Positions 7,347-15,912 of a stretch of DNA of 64,000 nucleotides are shown here, in pieces. The DNA is from DATCLS01 sp036563805 (lineage in GTDB: Bacteria > Actinomycetota > Acidimicrobiia > Acidimicrobiales > VFJN01). The position numbers and the translations under genes are program-made. Position 1 is the first letter of the stretch. Each line of letters starts with the position of its first letter. The stretch is from positions 1-64,000 of the forward strand of contig DATCLS010000044.1 of NCBI GenBank assembly GCA_036563805.1. The letters are read 5' to 3'. The notes beneath the pieces were generated by a model. It saw only the letters and a program-made list of their open reading frames with translations, did not search any database and was not told the origin of the DNA.

Positions 7347-7896
7347 TCAGGGCTCGGTCCAGGCCACGGCGAAGGGCGGCGGCTCGGGCACGTCCAGACG
7401 GCCCAGCCGCGGGTGGGGGTCGACGGCGTGGTTGGTGCTCGGCGCGACCGTGTCGCCCACCAGCGCCGGGGCCTCCAGCCCCACCCGCCGGCCCAGCTCG
7501 GGCAGGTCGAGGTCGCCGGCCGCGAACGTCGGCTCCACGCCGGGAAGAGGAAGGCCACCTTCCCGCCGGCGCCGCCGGCCAGCCCGGCGGGTGAACCAGA
7601 CGTCGCTCCGGCCCCGCCACGGCTCGCCCTTGGCCAGCAGCCGCCGGGCCAGGCGCACCTTGCGCTCGTCCGGGGCGACGATGGCCAGCCGGGCCGGCCC
7701 GTCCGCCGGCGTGCCCCCGCCCCGGGCCGCCCGGGCCGTCGGCGCCGGCCCCGCCCTGCCCGCCGGGTTGCCCGTCCGCCGCCAGCCGCTCGAGCTGCGC
7801 GGCCAGCCCGTCGGCGTCCGCCGCGGCCGCCAGCCACACGGACGTGCTCTCCCCACCGGTCGCCGTGCGGCGACGGTGCCGTCCCCCACCAACCAC
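7347..7896 (-). pseudogene. Frameshifted remnant of a PKS/fatty-acid-synthase acyltransferase region
   Basis: Pieces of one protein are scattered over three minus-strand frames in correct order: AAAADADGLAAQLERLAAD, then ARLAIVAPDERKVRLARRLL and KGEPWRGRSDVWFT, then GGKVAFLFP in another frame, then VEPTFAAGDLDLPELGRRVG. Linker plus GGKVAFLFP-G is how acyltransferase domains of polyketide-synthase-like multienzymes begin. At least two frameshifts separate the blocks and the domain stops after about 60 residues, before the active-site GHS region. This is a decayed fragment of a formerly large gene. Confidence 0.7.
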
Positions 7897-7989
7897 GATG
7901 TCTCGGCTCCGATCCGCTCGGCCGGGGCCCCCAGCAGAGGACGCGGCCGCCGGCTGGCCGCGCCCCCTGAATCTAGGCCCTAGGGGCGA

Positions 7990-9246
7990 TCAGAACCCAC
8001 CGCAGTTGGGGGCGGGCGCCGTCCCTTGGAACCGCCCCGCCAGCCAGTTCGCCGCGTTCGTGGCGGCGGTGCTGGCCTGGAGCAGGTGCACGAACAGCGG
8101 GATGAACGTGAACAGATCGCGGAACTGCACGTTCGCCCCCCGGCCGCACCAGTCGCGGGCCAGCTGCCGGCCCTGGGCGAACGGCAGCACGTCGTCGAGC
8201 GACGAGTGCTCGACCAGCGTGGGCGCCGCCGGCCGGATGGTGCCGAGCCGGTTCTCGCTGACCACGAGCGAGTACGGCTCCTCGGCCAGGTAGGCCGACA
8301 CCGGGCGGCCGTCGGCGGTCAGCGTGCTCGTCTGCCGGTAGGCGTAGCGGAGGACGGCGTCGAACGTGCACAGCGTGTTGGCCTCCCGCAGCACCTGGCG
8401 GCCCTGCTCGTTGGCCAGCGACGGGATGTCGAGCTCCGGGTAGGCGGCGTTGGCGCCGATGAGGGCGAAGGCGACGAAGCCGGCGTAGAAGCCGCCGTCG
8501 AGGCTGCGGGCGACCGCCGCCAGGTCGGCGGTCGGGGCCCCGACGTAGACGCCTTGCACGTCGAGCTCCGGGGCGTAGGTCGACGCCAGCTCGGCGGCCG
8601 CCGCCGCGGCGCCGCCGCCCTGCGAGTAGCCGGCGATGCCGACCGGGCCGTCGGCGGGCAGGCCGGTGCCCGGCAGGCGCTGCGCGGCCCGGATGACGTC
8701 GAGCGTGGCGTGGGCCTGGGGCAGGCGCATGACGTAGGTGTGGTCGCCGGGTGTGCCCAGGCCCTGGTAGTCGGTCTGCGCCACGGCGATGCCCTTGGCC
8801 AGGAGGGCGTCGACGAACGCGGTCTGAGCCCCCGACGTGAAGTCGCCCCAGCTCTCGCCGGCCAGCAGCCGCGACACGGCGCACTGGTCGCCCATGCCGG
8901 CCGTGAACGGCGCGTAGGCGACGATCGGCCGCGGTCCCCCGCCCGGCCAGGGCGTGTTCGGCACCAGGACGGTGCCGGTCACGGCCATCGGCCGGTTCCG
9001 GACGTCGCGGGACAGGTACATGATCCGCGTGGCGGTGGCGTTGGCGCGGCTCACCCGCTGCGAGCGGATGACGTCGCCGTTCTCGCCGGACGGCAGCGGC
9101 GACGGCGGTGTGTAGAAGTCCTCCTGCGCCGCCGCCGGCGACGGCCCGAACGGCGTCGGGCCGGCCGACGGCAGCCCGAGCGCGGTCAGTGCGAGCGCGG
9201 CCGTCAGCACCGCCGCGAGCGCGCGGCGGACCGTGAGCGATGACAT
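7990..9246 (-). CDS. Secretory lipase (LIP family)
   Basis: A 418-residue secreted alpha/beta hydrolase of the secretory lipase family (PF03583). It has a signal peptide with a cleavage site near residue 41 (SPAAAQ-E). The nucleophile elbow is GYSQGG, the acid is probably in SSLDDVLPF and the His in FVHLLQ. Cys residues in GDQCAVS, TLCTFD, DWCGRG and PNCGGF could form disulfides, fitting export. It probably hydrolyses acylglycerols or related esters outside the cell. ATG 9246 follows GAGGGGG. A -35/-10 pair and an inverted repeat (9270-9323) precede it, and a TetR gene is divergent, so induction by a lipid or fatty acid is plausible inference. Confidence 0.88.
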   Translation of the reverse strand: MSSLTVRRALAAVLTAALALTALGLPSAGPTPFGPSPAAAQEDFYTPPSPLPSGENGDVIRSQRVSRANATATRIMYLSRDVRNRPMAVTGTVLVPNTPWPGGGPRPIVAYAPFTAGMGDQCAVSRLLAGESWGDFTSGAQTAFVDALLAKGIAVAQTDYQGLGTPGDHTYVMRLPQAHATLDVIRAAQRLPGTGLPADGPVGIAGYSQGGGAAAAAAELASTYAPELDVQGVYVGAPTADLAAVARSLDGGFYAGFVAFALIGANAAYPELDIPSLANEQGRQVLREANTLCTFDAVLRYAYRQTSTLTADGRPVSAYLAEEPYSLVVSENRLGTIRPAAPTLVEHSSLDDVLPFAQGRQLARDWCGRGANVQFRDLFTFIPLFVHLLQASTAATNAANWLAGRFQGTAPAPNCGGF

Positions 9247-9269
9247 GGCGTCCCCCTCGACCCAGCGTG

Positions 9270-9323
9270 ATCGTCGTTTGAACGGTCTCCAACGACGATA
9301 CGGTTTATTGCAACTGGGGTCAA
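9270..9323 (-). promoter_or_regulatory. Lipase promoter overlapping an inverted repeat
   Basis: The minus strand carries TTGACC (9318-9323), a 17-base spacer and TATCGT (9295-9300). A perfect 9-bp inverted repeat, ATCGTCGTT (9270-9278) and AACGACGAT (9291-9299), overlaps the -10 box. This is a good candidate operator for the divergent TetR regulator. Confidence 0.7.
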
Positions 9324-9371
9324 CAAGAGGCCCGTAGAGCTGCGTTCGTGACGGTGAAGGCCCCGGGCCAC

Positions 9372-9377
9372 TACGTT
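9372..9377 (+). promoter_or_regulatory. -10-like TACGTT box close to the TetR start
   Basis: TACGTT ends 7 bases before ATG 9385. It is one of several TAnnnT boxes in this window placed so that the transcript would start at or next to the start codon. Confidence 0.4.
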
Positions 9378-9384
9378 GGGAGAA

Positions 9385-10029
9385 ATGACTGGGGGTAACG
9401 CGGCGGAAGCGAGGGCGTCCGAGACCACGATGGCGGGCCGGTGGGTCCGCAAGAGCCCCGAGGCGAGACGAGCCGACATCCTGGCCAGCGCCCGCGAGGT
9501 GTTCGTGGCCCGGGGCTACGCCGAGTCGGGCATCGCCGAGGTGGCCGCCGAGGCCCAGGTGTCGAAGAGCCTGCTGTACCACTACTTCCCCGGCGGCCGG
9601 TCCCAACTCTTCGTCCAGATCGTCGAGGAGGTGCTGGGCGAGCTGACCGACGCGCTGCGCCACGCCCGGCGCACCCCGTTCTCGCCGCGCGTCCGACTGA
9701 CGCACCTGCTCAGCGCCCTGTTCACGTTCTTCACCGAGAACCCGGCCGCCTACCGGCTGCTGTTCCGCGACCCGGCCGTGTCCCACGACCCGGCGGTCGA
9801 GGCCGCGGCGCTGACGGTCCGGGCGCAGATCGCCGCCGAGTTCGCCGCCGTGCTGGCCGAGACCGACCTCCCACCCGACGACGTCGTGGCGGCGAGCGGC
9901 GGGATCCTCGGCTTCGCCCTCGCCAACGTCGAGCTCTGCCTCGACGGTCGCCTCGACCACGAGCACGCCTGGACCGTCACGTGCGCGTTCTGCGTCCCAC
10001 CGGTCGACGCCGCCTCCGGCGAGGCGTGA
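9385..10029 (+). CDS. TetR-family regulator next to a kinase-like gene
   Basis: A 214-residue TetR regulator. Its helix-turn-helix contains IAEVAAEAQVSKSLLYHYF, followed by the conserved PGGRSQLFVQIVEE. It is clearly related to the TetR at 30336 (shared SK-LLYHYFP-GR and the FTE-P-YRLL region), and both sit beside a membrane histidine-kinase-like gene. It overlaps the downstream kinase-like gene by GTGA (10026-10029). It is divergent from the secreted lipase and probably binds the inverted repeat between them. The start used is ATG 9385; ATG 9430 is an alternative. Confidence 0.87.
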   Translation: MTGGNAAEARASETTMAGRWVRKSPEARRADILASAREVFVARGYAESGIAEVAAEAQVSKSLLYHYFPGGRSQLFVQIVEEVLGELTDALRHARRTPFSPRVRLTHLLSALFTFFTENPAAYRLLFRDPAVSHDPAVEAAALTVRAQIAAEFAAVLAETDLPPDDVVAASGGILGFALANVELCLDGRLDHEHAWTVTCAFCVPPVDAASGEA

Positions 10030-11909
10030 CCATCTTCAGCCGCCGCGCCCGCCTCGTCGGGGCGCTGTGGGTGGCGGCTGCCCTCCCGTTCACGACCGCG
10101 GTGTCGGCGGTCGTCGTCGACGACGCCGATTCCTACCTGTTCGTGTTCGTGTTCCTGTCGGCCGGGGCCTTCACCACGCCGGCGCTGTGGGTGACCTGGT
10201 ACGCCGTCCGGCGGGCCGAGCCCGGCTTCCGCCTCGGCGGCATGCTGTCGCTCGCCGCCCTCGTCACCGCGTTCGTCGTCGGGCTGGCCATGCTCGTCGG
10301 CCTCGGCACCGACTGGTTCTGGGCCAACTCGGCGGGGGTGCCGGCGGTGGCGCTGGCGGGGCTGCTGCACATCCTGGGCCTCGTGGCCTGGACCCGGCTG
10401 CGGTCCGGCGGCCGGGCGCTGTCCGTCGATGTCATCGAGGCCGCGACCGCGGTGGCGGCGGTGACCGCCCCGCTGGCCGTGGTGTGGGGGCCGGCGATCG
10501 CCGACGCCGAGGCGCCGTGGTTCGCTTACCCGTCCGCCACCGCCACCGTGTGCACGATCGCCGGCATCTACTGGACGCTCATGCTGTTCGTCCGGCTCGG
10601 CCCCGGGCGGGGGCCGTTCGAGGCGGGCGCCGTGGCCCTCGCCTGCCTGGGGGCGGCCAACGCCGCGCTCCAGACCGCCCAGGGCGTCGTCGGGTTCGAG
10701 CTGCCGGCCCCGCCGCTGATCGCGCTCAACGGCCTGTGCTTCAGCATGTACCTGCTGATCCCGCTGAACGCTCCGTCCCTCCTGCCCTCGGGGCTCGACC
10801 AGCTCCCGCCCCAGTCGCAGGTCCGGGCCGCCCGGCTGCCCACCGTCGTCACCCTCACCGGCCTGGCCGCCCTCTGGGTGGCGACGTTCGCCGTCGCCGA
10901 CGGCGCGCGGTGGGCGGTCACGTTCTCGTTCGCCGTGGTGTCGGTCCTGGTCACGCTGAGCGGCCTCCGGCAGATGGCCGCCACGGGCGAGACCCGGCGG
11001 CTGTACCGGCAGGTCGAGGTGGCCGCCGACGAGCGGCGGCGGCTGCTCGGCCAGCTCCTGGAGCGGTCGGTCGACGACCGGCGGCGCTTCGCCCGCGAGC
11101 TCTACGCCCGGGTGGTCGCCGCCTATGCCTCGTTCAACATGATGGCCGGGAGCGAGCGCACCGGCGCCGCCTCGCCGGCCGCCGTCGCCGAGGTCTCGGC
11201 CCGGATCGGCGGCGACCTGGCGCGGGAGGCCCGGTCGGTGCACGAGCTGGCCCAGGCCATCCGGCCGGTCGAGCACGGCCGCGACCAGCGGGAGCGGTTC
11301 GGCATCCCGCTCCGGGCCTACCTGGCCACCCTCTACGGCGACCGGACGCCGCCGCGGCTCACCATCGAGGTCCACGGCGCCCCCGACGTCGCGTTCGACT
11401 GGACGACGGAGACCGTGCTCCTGCAGATCGCCCAGGAGGCGCTGCACAACGTGTGCCGGCACAGCGGCGCCGCCACCGTCGACGTCACGATCGACGCCCG
11501 CGACGCCGACGGGAGCGGGCTCGTGCTGCGGGTCGCCGACGACGGCGTCGGGTTCGACCCCGCCGTCGTCCCCGAAGGGCCGGGGCTGGCCACCATGCGG
11601 GCGGCCGCCGCCGTGGTCGCGGGGACGCTGCTGGTCGAGTCCGCGCCCGGGCGGGGGACGGCGGTCGTGGCCCGACTGCTGGCCGGGGGCCGGTCCCGGG
11701 CCGCGGGGGCGCCCGCCGAGCCGCCGGCCCCGCCCCAGCCGCCCCAGCCGCCGCAGCCGCCGCGGCCGCCGCGGCTTCGGCTGATCCGGAATGACGCTCC
11801 GGAGCCGGCCCCGAATCCCGACCCGTCCCCGGGCGCGGCCGACGACCCGGGGCCTGCGGACCGGGCGCCGGACTCGGGCTCGGCCCAGGAGCCGGACCCG
11901 GCTCCCTAG
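10026..11909 (+). CDS. Membrane sensor-kinase-like protein lacking the phosphoacceptor histidine
   Basis: A 627-residue protein. The N-terminal ~300 residues form about eight hydrophobic segments. A coiled DHp-like region follows (DERRRLLGQLLERSVDD, RRRFARELYARVVAAYAS), then an HATPase domain with an N box (QEALHNVCRHSG) and a DDGVGFDP box. In NarL-partner kinases the DHp reads E-R/L-H-D; here ELY-A replaces ELH-D, so the phosphoryl-accepting His is missing. A Pro/Gln-rich C-terminal tail ends the protein. No response regulator is adjacent. It is a paralogue of the kinase at 30996-32915. It may act as an ATP-binding partner rather than an autokinase. Translation is coupled to the TetR gene before it. 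Confidence 0.8.
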   Translation: MTIFSRRARLVGALWVAAALPFTTAVSAVVVDDADSYLFVFVFLSAGAFTTPALWVTWYAVRRAEPGFRLGGMLSLAALVTAFVVGLAMLVGLGTDWFWANSAGVPAVALAGLLHILGLVAWTRLRSGGRALSVDVIEAATAVAAVTAPLAVVWGPAIADAEAPWFAYPSATATVCTIAGIYWTLMLFVRLGPGRGPFEAGAVALACLGAANAALQTAQGVVGFELPAPPLIALNGLCFSMYLLIPLNAPSLLPSGLDQLPPQSQVRAARLPTVVTLTGLAALWVATFAVADGARWAVTFSFAVVSVLVTLSGLRQMAATGETRRLYRQVEVAADERRRLLGQLLERSVDDRRRFARELYARVVAAYASFNMMAGSERTGAASPAAVAEVSARIGGDLAREARSVHELAQAIRPVEHGRDQRERFGIPLRAYLATLYGDRTPPRLTIEVHGAPDVAFDWTTETVLLQIAQEALHNVCRHSGAATVDVTIDARDADGSGLVLRVADDGVGFDPAVVPEGPGLATMRAAAAVVAGTLLVESAPGRGTAVVARLLAGGRSRAAGAPAEPPAPPQPPQPPQPPRPPRLRLIRNDAPEPAPNPDPSPGAADDPGPADRAPDSGSAQEPDPAP

Positions 11910-12004
11910 CCGGTCCCGCGGGCCCGCGCCGCTTGGGCCCGGGCGGTGGCGCCGGGCTCCGGGATGCGGGGCCCGCTCGGCGCCGCCCGGGCCGCCGGCT
12001 GGCG

Positions 12005-12180
12005 TCAGCTGGCGCCGACGTAGGCGATGGCGATGCCCATCTGGTCGTCGACCGGGGCGGGCATGTCGTAGTCCGCCCGGATCGTGACCCGTTGCCCGTT
12101 GCTCACCCGGGCCGATGAGAGCTCGGCGAACCGACGCAGCGACGAACAGCTCGTCGCCGGCGACCGGGGCCCCGCTCGCC
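12005..12180 (-). pseudogene. C-terminal remnant of a copper-monooxygenase-like gene
   Basis: The minus-strand frame ending at a TGA at 12005-12007 reads RFAELSSARVSNGQRVTIRA, then DYDMPAPVDDQMGIAIAYVG. This closely parallels the C terminus of the intact gene at 49164 (RGQNFTVISRYDNSQPYQDV, then MGIVRAYAWPG). The frame is closed upstream by a stop shared with the next gene, so only about 45 codons survive. I read it as the truncated end of a second copy of that family. Confidence 0.6.
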
Positions 12181-12181
12181 G

Positions 12182-14242
12182 TCAGACGTCGAAGATGCCG
12201 TCGACGACGAGGAGCACGCTGCCGGCGATCAGCCCCGCCGACGTGAGGCGGGCGGCCCAGCGCAGGAGGCGGTCGGCCGAGGCGGACGGCGCAGGGTCGC
12301 CGCCCGGGGCGGGCGCACCGCCGGCGTCGCCGGGGGCGCCCGGACCAGCCGGGGCGCCGGCGACCGGGGTGCTCGAGGAGGTTGCGGCAGGCGGGGTGGG
12401 ACGGGCGGCCGAGGGGGTCCGGCGGGCCCGGACGGCGACGAGGGCCACGAGGACGGCGACGCCGGCGAGGGTGCCTGCCGCCACGACGTCGGCGCCGCGG
12501 TCGGCGTGGGCGCTGAGCGCCAGCAGCACCACCGCCGGGCTGGCCACCAGCGGCACCGCCACCGGCACGAGCGCCGCCCGCCCGCCGGGCAGGGCCGGCT
12601 CGGCGGGCGCCGCCGGGGTCGACAGGGCCAGCGCCCCGGCCAGCACCGCCACCACGCCGGCCGCGATCCGCAGGGCCGGCCGGCTCACGTCCAGGACGTC
12701 GAGCAGCGGCCCGCTGGTCAGCGACAGCCCGACGGCCAGGGCCGCGCCCAGGGTCCCGCCGAGCGCCGCCACCCGGATCGCCTGCCGGGCCGTGCGCTCG
12801 CCCTGGGGCACGCCCGGCGCCAGCCGGAACGGGTTCACGGCCGCCACCAGCACGATCAGCCACAGCCAGGCGGACGGCGCGGGCCGGCCCGAGTCGATCG
12901 CCTCGGCCTCGACGATGGCCTCGGTGCGGAGCAGGGCGGACAAGGCGTGCTGCTGGTCGTCCATGCGGGTCTCCCCGTCGCGGAACCAGGCGCCCCGGAC
13001 CCGGCCGGGGTCGGCCCCGCCGCCGGCGGCGAGCTCGTCCGCCTCGGCCGCGTCGGACTGCTCCCGTACCGCCAGCCCGGCGTTGCACAGCGCCCGCTCC
13101 GCCAGCGGCGCCCGCAGGTCGGCCAGGCGGGGCTCGGCCCGGGCCACGCGCCACAGCCCGGTCAGCGCCTCGCCCATCACGCCGTAGCCGCCGCCCCGGG
13201 GCACCATCGGCCCCCGGACCGCCGCGCCCCACGGCCCGAAGCGCTGGCTCACCCACCGGACCTGGGCGCCGAACAGCCCCGCCTGCCGGCGGGCGTAGGC
13301 CAGCTCGCTGGCGGTCAGCCTGCCGGCGCCCGCAGAGCGGCCGGCGTCCCCGGCGCCGCCCGCCCGGTCGGCGAAGGCGACCGTCTCCGCCAGTCCGTAG
13401 GCGGCCCAGTGGTCGGGCAGCGGCGGCCAGACGTCCTCGGCCCGGTCGCGGCGCTGGGCCAGATACGCGCCGATCCGGTCGGCCACCGCGCCCCACCCCT
13501 CGTCGGGGAACAGCCGGTTCAGGCGGGTGAGCGCCCAGTACGCCTCGCCCGTGTAGTACACGGAGTACAGGCCGGGCACCGGCGCCCGCCCGGCGACGTC
13601 GTAGCGGGCCAGCACGGCTCCCGACGGCTCGGTCTGGGCCACGAGGAAGCGGCCGAGCTCCCGCAGCAGGTCGTCGTGGCGCGGGTCGCCGGTGTCGATC
13701 CGCCGCTCGACCAGGCCGGCCGTGAGCAGGGCCGTCGCCCCCACCGAGGCGTCGCCCCCGTCGCGCACGGCCGCCCACCCGTCGCGGCGGACCAGCCGGT
13801 CGAGCGCCCACGCGGTCCCCCGGTCGGCGCTCTCGCGGGCCCGGGCCATCCCGGCGTTCGCCGCCTGGTAGAGGCTCATCGTCACGCCGGCATGGCGGAC
13901 CACGTTGTAGTCGGACGCCGGCGCGTCGGCCCGGGCGTCGTACAGGTACAGCCAGGTGCCGTCGTCGGCCTGGTTGCGGGCGAACCAGTCGACGGCCTCG
14001 CCCGCCGCCGCCCGCAGGTCGGCGGCCGTCACCCGCGGGCACCGCTCGGGCGGGGCGATCACGCCGAAGGTGAGGACCAGGCCGAGGGCCAGGAGCAGCG
14101 CAGCGCCGGTCGCCCGCCGGCCGGGCGTCACCGGCCGCCGCCACCCGCCCAGCCACCGTCCCCGTCCAACCGGCCCCGCCGCGCCGGCGGCGGGCGGCTC
14201 GGGTTCCGGCGCCGGGTCGGCGCCGGGCGACCTCTCACCCAC
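12182..14242 (-). CDS. Alpha/alpha-toroid domain fused to a MarC-like membrane domain
   Basis: A 686-residue protein. After a Pro-rich cytoplasmic leader and one membrane segment (about 44-62), residues about 80-430 form a helical-repeat region (AVDWFARNQADDGTWLYLYD, GLYSVYYTGEAYWALTRL) like the prenyltransferase/squalene-cyclase toroid. It keeps the family's tryptophan-rich W-L-Y pattern but not the DxDD cyclase motif. Residues about 455-690 are hydrophobic and recall MarC transporters: a LVAAVNPFR opening, PALRIAAGVVAVLAGAL and VPVAVPLVASPAVVLL. Function is unknown. Its GTG start overlaps the end of the HTTM gene by 8 bases, so it belongs to that operon. Confidence 0.65.
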   Translation of the reverse strand: MGERSPGADPAPEPEPPAAGAAGPVGRGRWLGGWRRPVTPGRRATGAALLLALGLVLTFGVIAPPERCPRVTAADLRAAAGEAVDWFARNQADDGTWLYLYDARADAPASDYNVVRHAGVTMSLYQAANAGMARARESADRGTAWALDRLVRRDGWAAVRDGGDASVGATALLTAGLVERRIDTGDPRHDDLLRELGRFLVAQTEPSGAVLARYDVAGRAPVPGLYSVYYTGEAYWALTRLNRLFPDEGWGAVADRIGAYLAQRRDRAEDVWPPLPDHWAAYGLAETVAFADRAGGAGDAGRSAGAGRLTASELAYARRQAGLFGAQVRWVSQRFGPWGAAVRGPMVPRGGGYGVMGEALTGLWRVARAEPRLADLRAPLAERALCNAGLAVREQSDAAEADELAAGGGADPGRVRGAWFRDGETRMDDQQHALSALLRTEAIVEAEAIDSGRPAPSAWLWLIVLVAAVNPFRLAPGVPQGERTARQAIRVAALGGTLGAALAVGLSLTSGPLLDVLDVSRPALRIAAGVVAVLAGALALSTPAAPAEPALPGGRAALVPVAVPLVASPAVVLLALSAHADRGADVVAAGTLAGVAVLVALVAVRARRTPSAARPTPPAATSSSTPVAGAPAGPGAPGDAGGAPAPGGDPAPSASADRLLRWAARLTSAGLIAGSVLLVVDGIFDV

Positions 14243-15431
14243 CGGCCGCTCGCTCGGTTCGGCGCCGGCGGGCTGCGGACGCCCGCCGGGCGGACGCCAG
14301 CCCGACCACCCGGGCCGCGCCCACCGCGGGCAGGGCGAACCAGGCCGTGAGCGGCAGCCGGCTCAGCACGAGCGCCACCGCCCCCCGGCCGCGAAGCACG
14401 CGGCCGTCGCGGTCGGTGACGGCCACCGGACCGCCCGGCGGCCCGTCCTCGACGCGGAACCGGTCGAGCCAGTCGAGGCCCCCGACCACGCGGGCGAGCC
14501 GCCGGTGCCCGGGCACGGCGCGGTCGACGGCCAGCACGCGGTCCCGACTCGACGGGACGGCCCAGATGACGAGGGCGGCGATGGCAAGGTACGAGAACAC
14601 CTCGACGGAGGCCGACAGCTGGATGGCCACGTGGAAGCACACGGCGAGCCAGACGGCAGCGTAACGGGTCGCCCGCCACCAGAGCCCGAGGGCGATGAAC
14701 AGCTCGGTGAGCACGATCGCCTTGGCCGCCACCGTGTGGAACGACCGGTCCTCGAGCAGCGTGACCGCCCAGCCGGGCAGCGGCGAGGCCACGACCTGGT
14801 CGTGGACCCGCACGACCCGGTGCCAGGTCACCGTGCCCCCGAACCAGTCGGGGTCGAGCAGCTTGCTGAGCCCCGAGGCGCCGTACACGACGGCGGCCTC
14901 GAACCGCAGCAGCCACAGCGGCCAGCCCGGCCCGACCGGGCGGCGGCCGGCCGGCGCCACCGCCAGCCCGGCCAGGATGATCGTGAGGTAGGCCCGGTTG
15001 TTGTGGACGTGGGTGGTCGACAGGAACAGGTTGTAGGCGACGACCCCGAACGTCGCGGCCGTCGCCACCCGGGTGACGGCGGACATCCACGAGATCGCGG
15101 CCAACCGGCCGAGGCCCCCGACCGTCATGAGCGCCGCCGCCCCGACCCCCACCGCCAGCACCGCGGTGTACAGGCCCCGGGGCAGGTGCGGGTACCAGGC
15201 GGCGTAGGACTCGGTGAAGGTGTCCCGGTAGATGCGGCCGTCCAGGGCGTCGGACAGGAACGGCCACAGGTGGCCGATCGCCAGCGGGCCGACGAGCACC
15301 CGCAGGAGGGCGAGCGCCCGGAGGTCGACGCGCCGCCCGAGCAGCTCGTCCAGCCGGCGGACCGGGCCCGCGGGCCCAGCGGTCGCGCCGGCCACGCCGG
15401 TCGTGCCGCCCACGCCCGTCGCGGCGGTCAC
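14235..15431 (-). CDS. HTTM-domain membrane protein (gamma-carboxylase-like)
   Basis: A 398-residue multi-pass protein with the HTTM (vitamin-K-dependent carboxylase-like) pattern: RALALLRVLVGPLAIGHLW at the N terminus, later HNNRAYLTII and LLRFEAAVVYGASGLSKLLD with the typical W-x-x-G after it (DPDWFGGTVTWH). Bacterial members are poorly characterised integral membrane proteins. It starts at GTG 15431, overlapping the stop of the preceding small gene by GTGA, and ends 8 bases into the toroid-MarC gene. The three genes are therefore translationally linked. This gene and its partner commonly travel together in actinobacteria. Confidence 0.82.
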   Translation of the reverse strand: MTAATGVGGTTGVAGATAGPAGPVRRLDELLGRRVDLRALALLRVLVGPLAIGHLWPFLSDALDGRIYRDTFTESYAAWYPHLPRGLYTAVLAVGVGAAALMTVGGLGRLAAISWMSAVTRVATAATFGVVAYNLFLSTTHVHNNRAYLTIILAGLAVAPAGRRPVGPGWPLWLLRFEAAVVYGASGLSKLLDPDWFGGTVTWHRVVRVHDQVVASPLPGWAVTLLEDRSFHTVAAKAIVLTELFIALGLWWRATRYAAVWLAVCFHVAIQLSASVEVFSYLAIAALVIWAVPSSRDRVLAVDRAVPGHRRLARVVGGLDWLDRFRVEDGPPGGPVAVTDRDGRVLRGRGAVALVLSRLPLTAWFALPAVGAARVVGLASARRASAARRRRTERAAGG

Positions 15432-15871
15432 GAGCCCATGTCGCGGGTCCGGCTGCGCAGCACGACGACCTCGGGCGGGTCGGTGTTGTGCCAGGTCGTG
15501 ACCCGGGCCTCGAGGTAGCGGGTCTCGCGATCGCGGGGCGTGTGGTCCGCCACCCAGTCGAGGGCGGCGTCGAGGAAGGCGAGCTGGTTGTCGAGCCCGG
15601 CGTCCGCGTGGTGGCGGACGCCGGGATGGGTCAGGCCCCGGCCCACGACCAGCTCGTCCCATTCGTAGCCGGCCCACGGCTCGTCGATGGGGACGCGCCG
15701 CCCGTCGGCGGTGACCCGGACGATCTCGGCCCGCCAGGTGCTCGACTCGGGGAACATCTGGAAGGCGAGCTCGCGGTGGTCGGACCAGTAGCCCCGGGCC
15801 ACGAAGAAGGCCTGCAAGCCGACGACCGCGACCACGACGACGCGGCGCGCCCAGCGCCGGACGTCGGCCAT
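15428..15871 (-). CDS. HTTM-associated membrane-anchored protein
   Basis: A 147-residue protein with one N-terminal membrane anchor (VVVVAVVGLQAFFVARGYW) and a soluble extracytoplasmic part containing the QMFPESSTWRAEIVRVTADG pattern seen in proteins encoded next to HTTM genes. Function is unknown; it probably forms a complex with the HTTM protein. ATG 15871 is preferred because GGGAGGG lies 8 bases upstream; an in-frame start at 15895 is possible. It overlaps the HTTM start by four bases and follows coxG by 41 bases. Confidence 0.7.
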   Translation of the reverse strand: MADVRRWARRVVVVAVVGLQAFFVARGYWSDHRELAFQMFPESSTWRAEIVRVTADGRRVPIDEPWAGYEWDELVVGRGLTHPGVRHHADAGLDNQLAFLDAALDWVADHTPRDRETRYLEARVTTWHNTDPPEVVVLRSRTRDMGS

Positions 15872-15912
15872 CACCCGGCCCTCCCGAGCCGTCACCCGCC
15901 GGGGCCGGGCCG

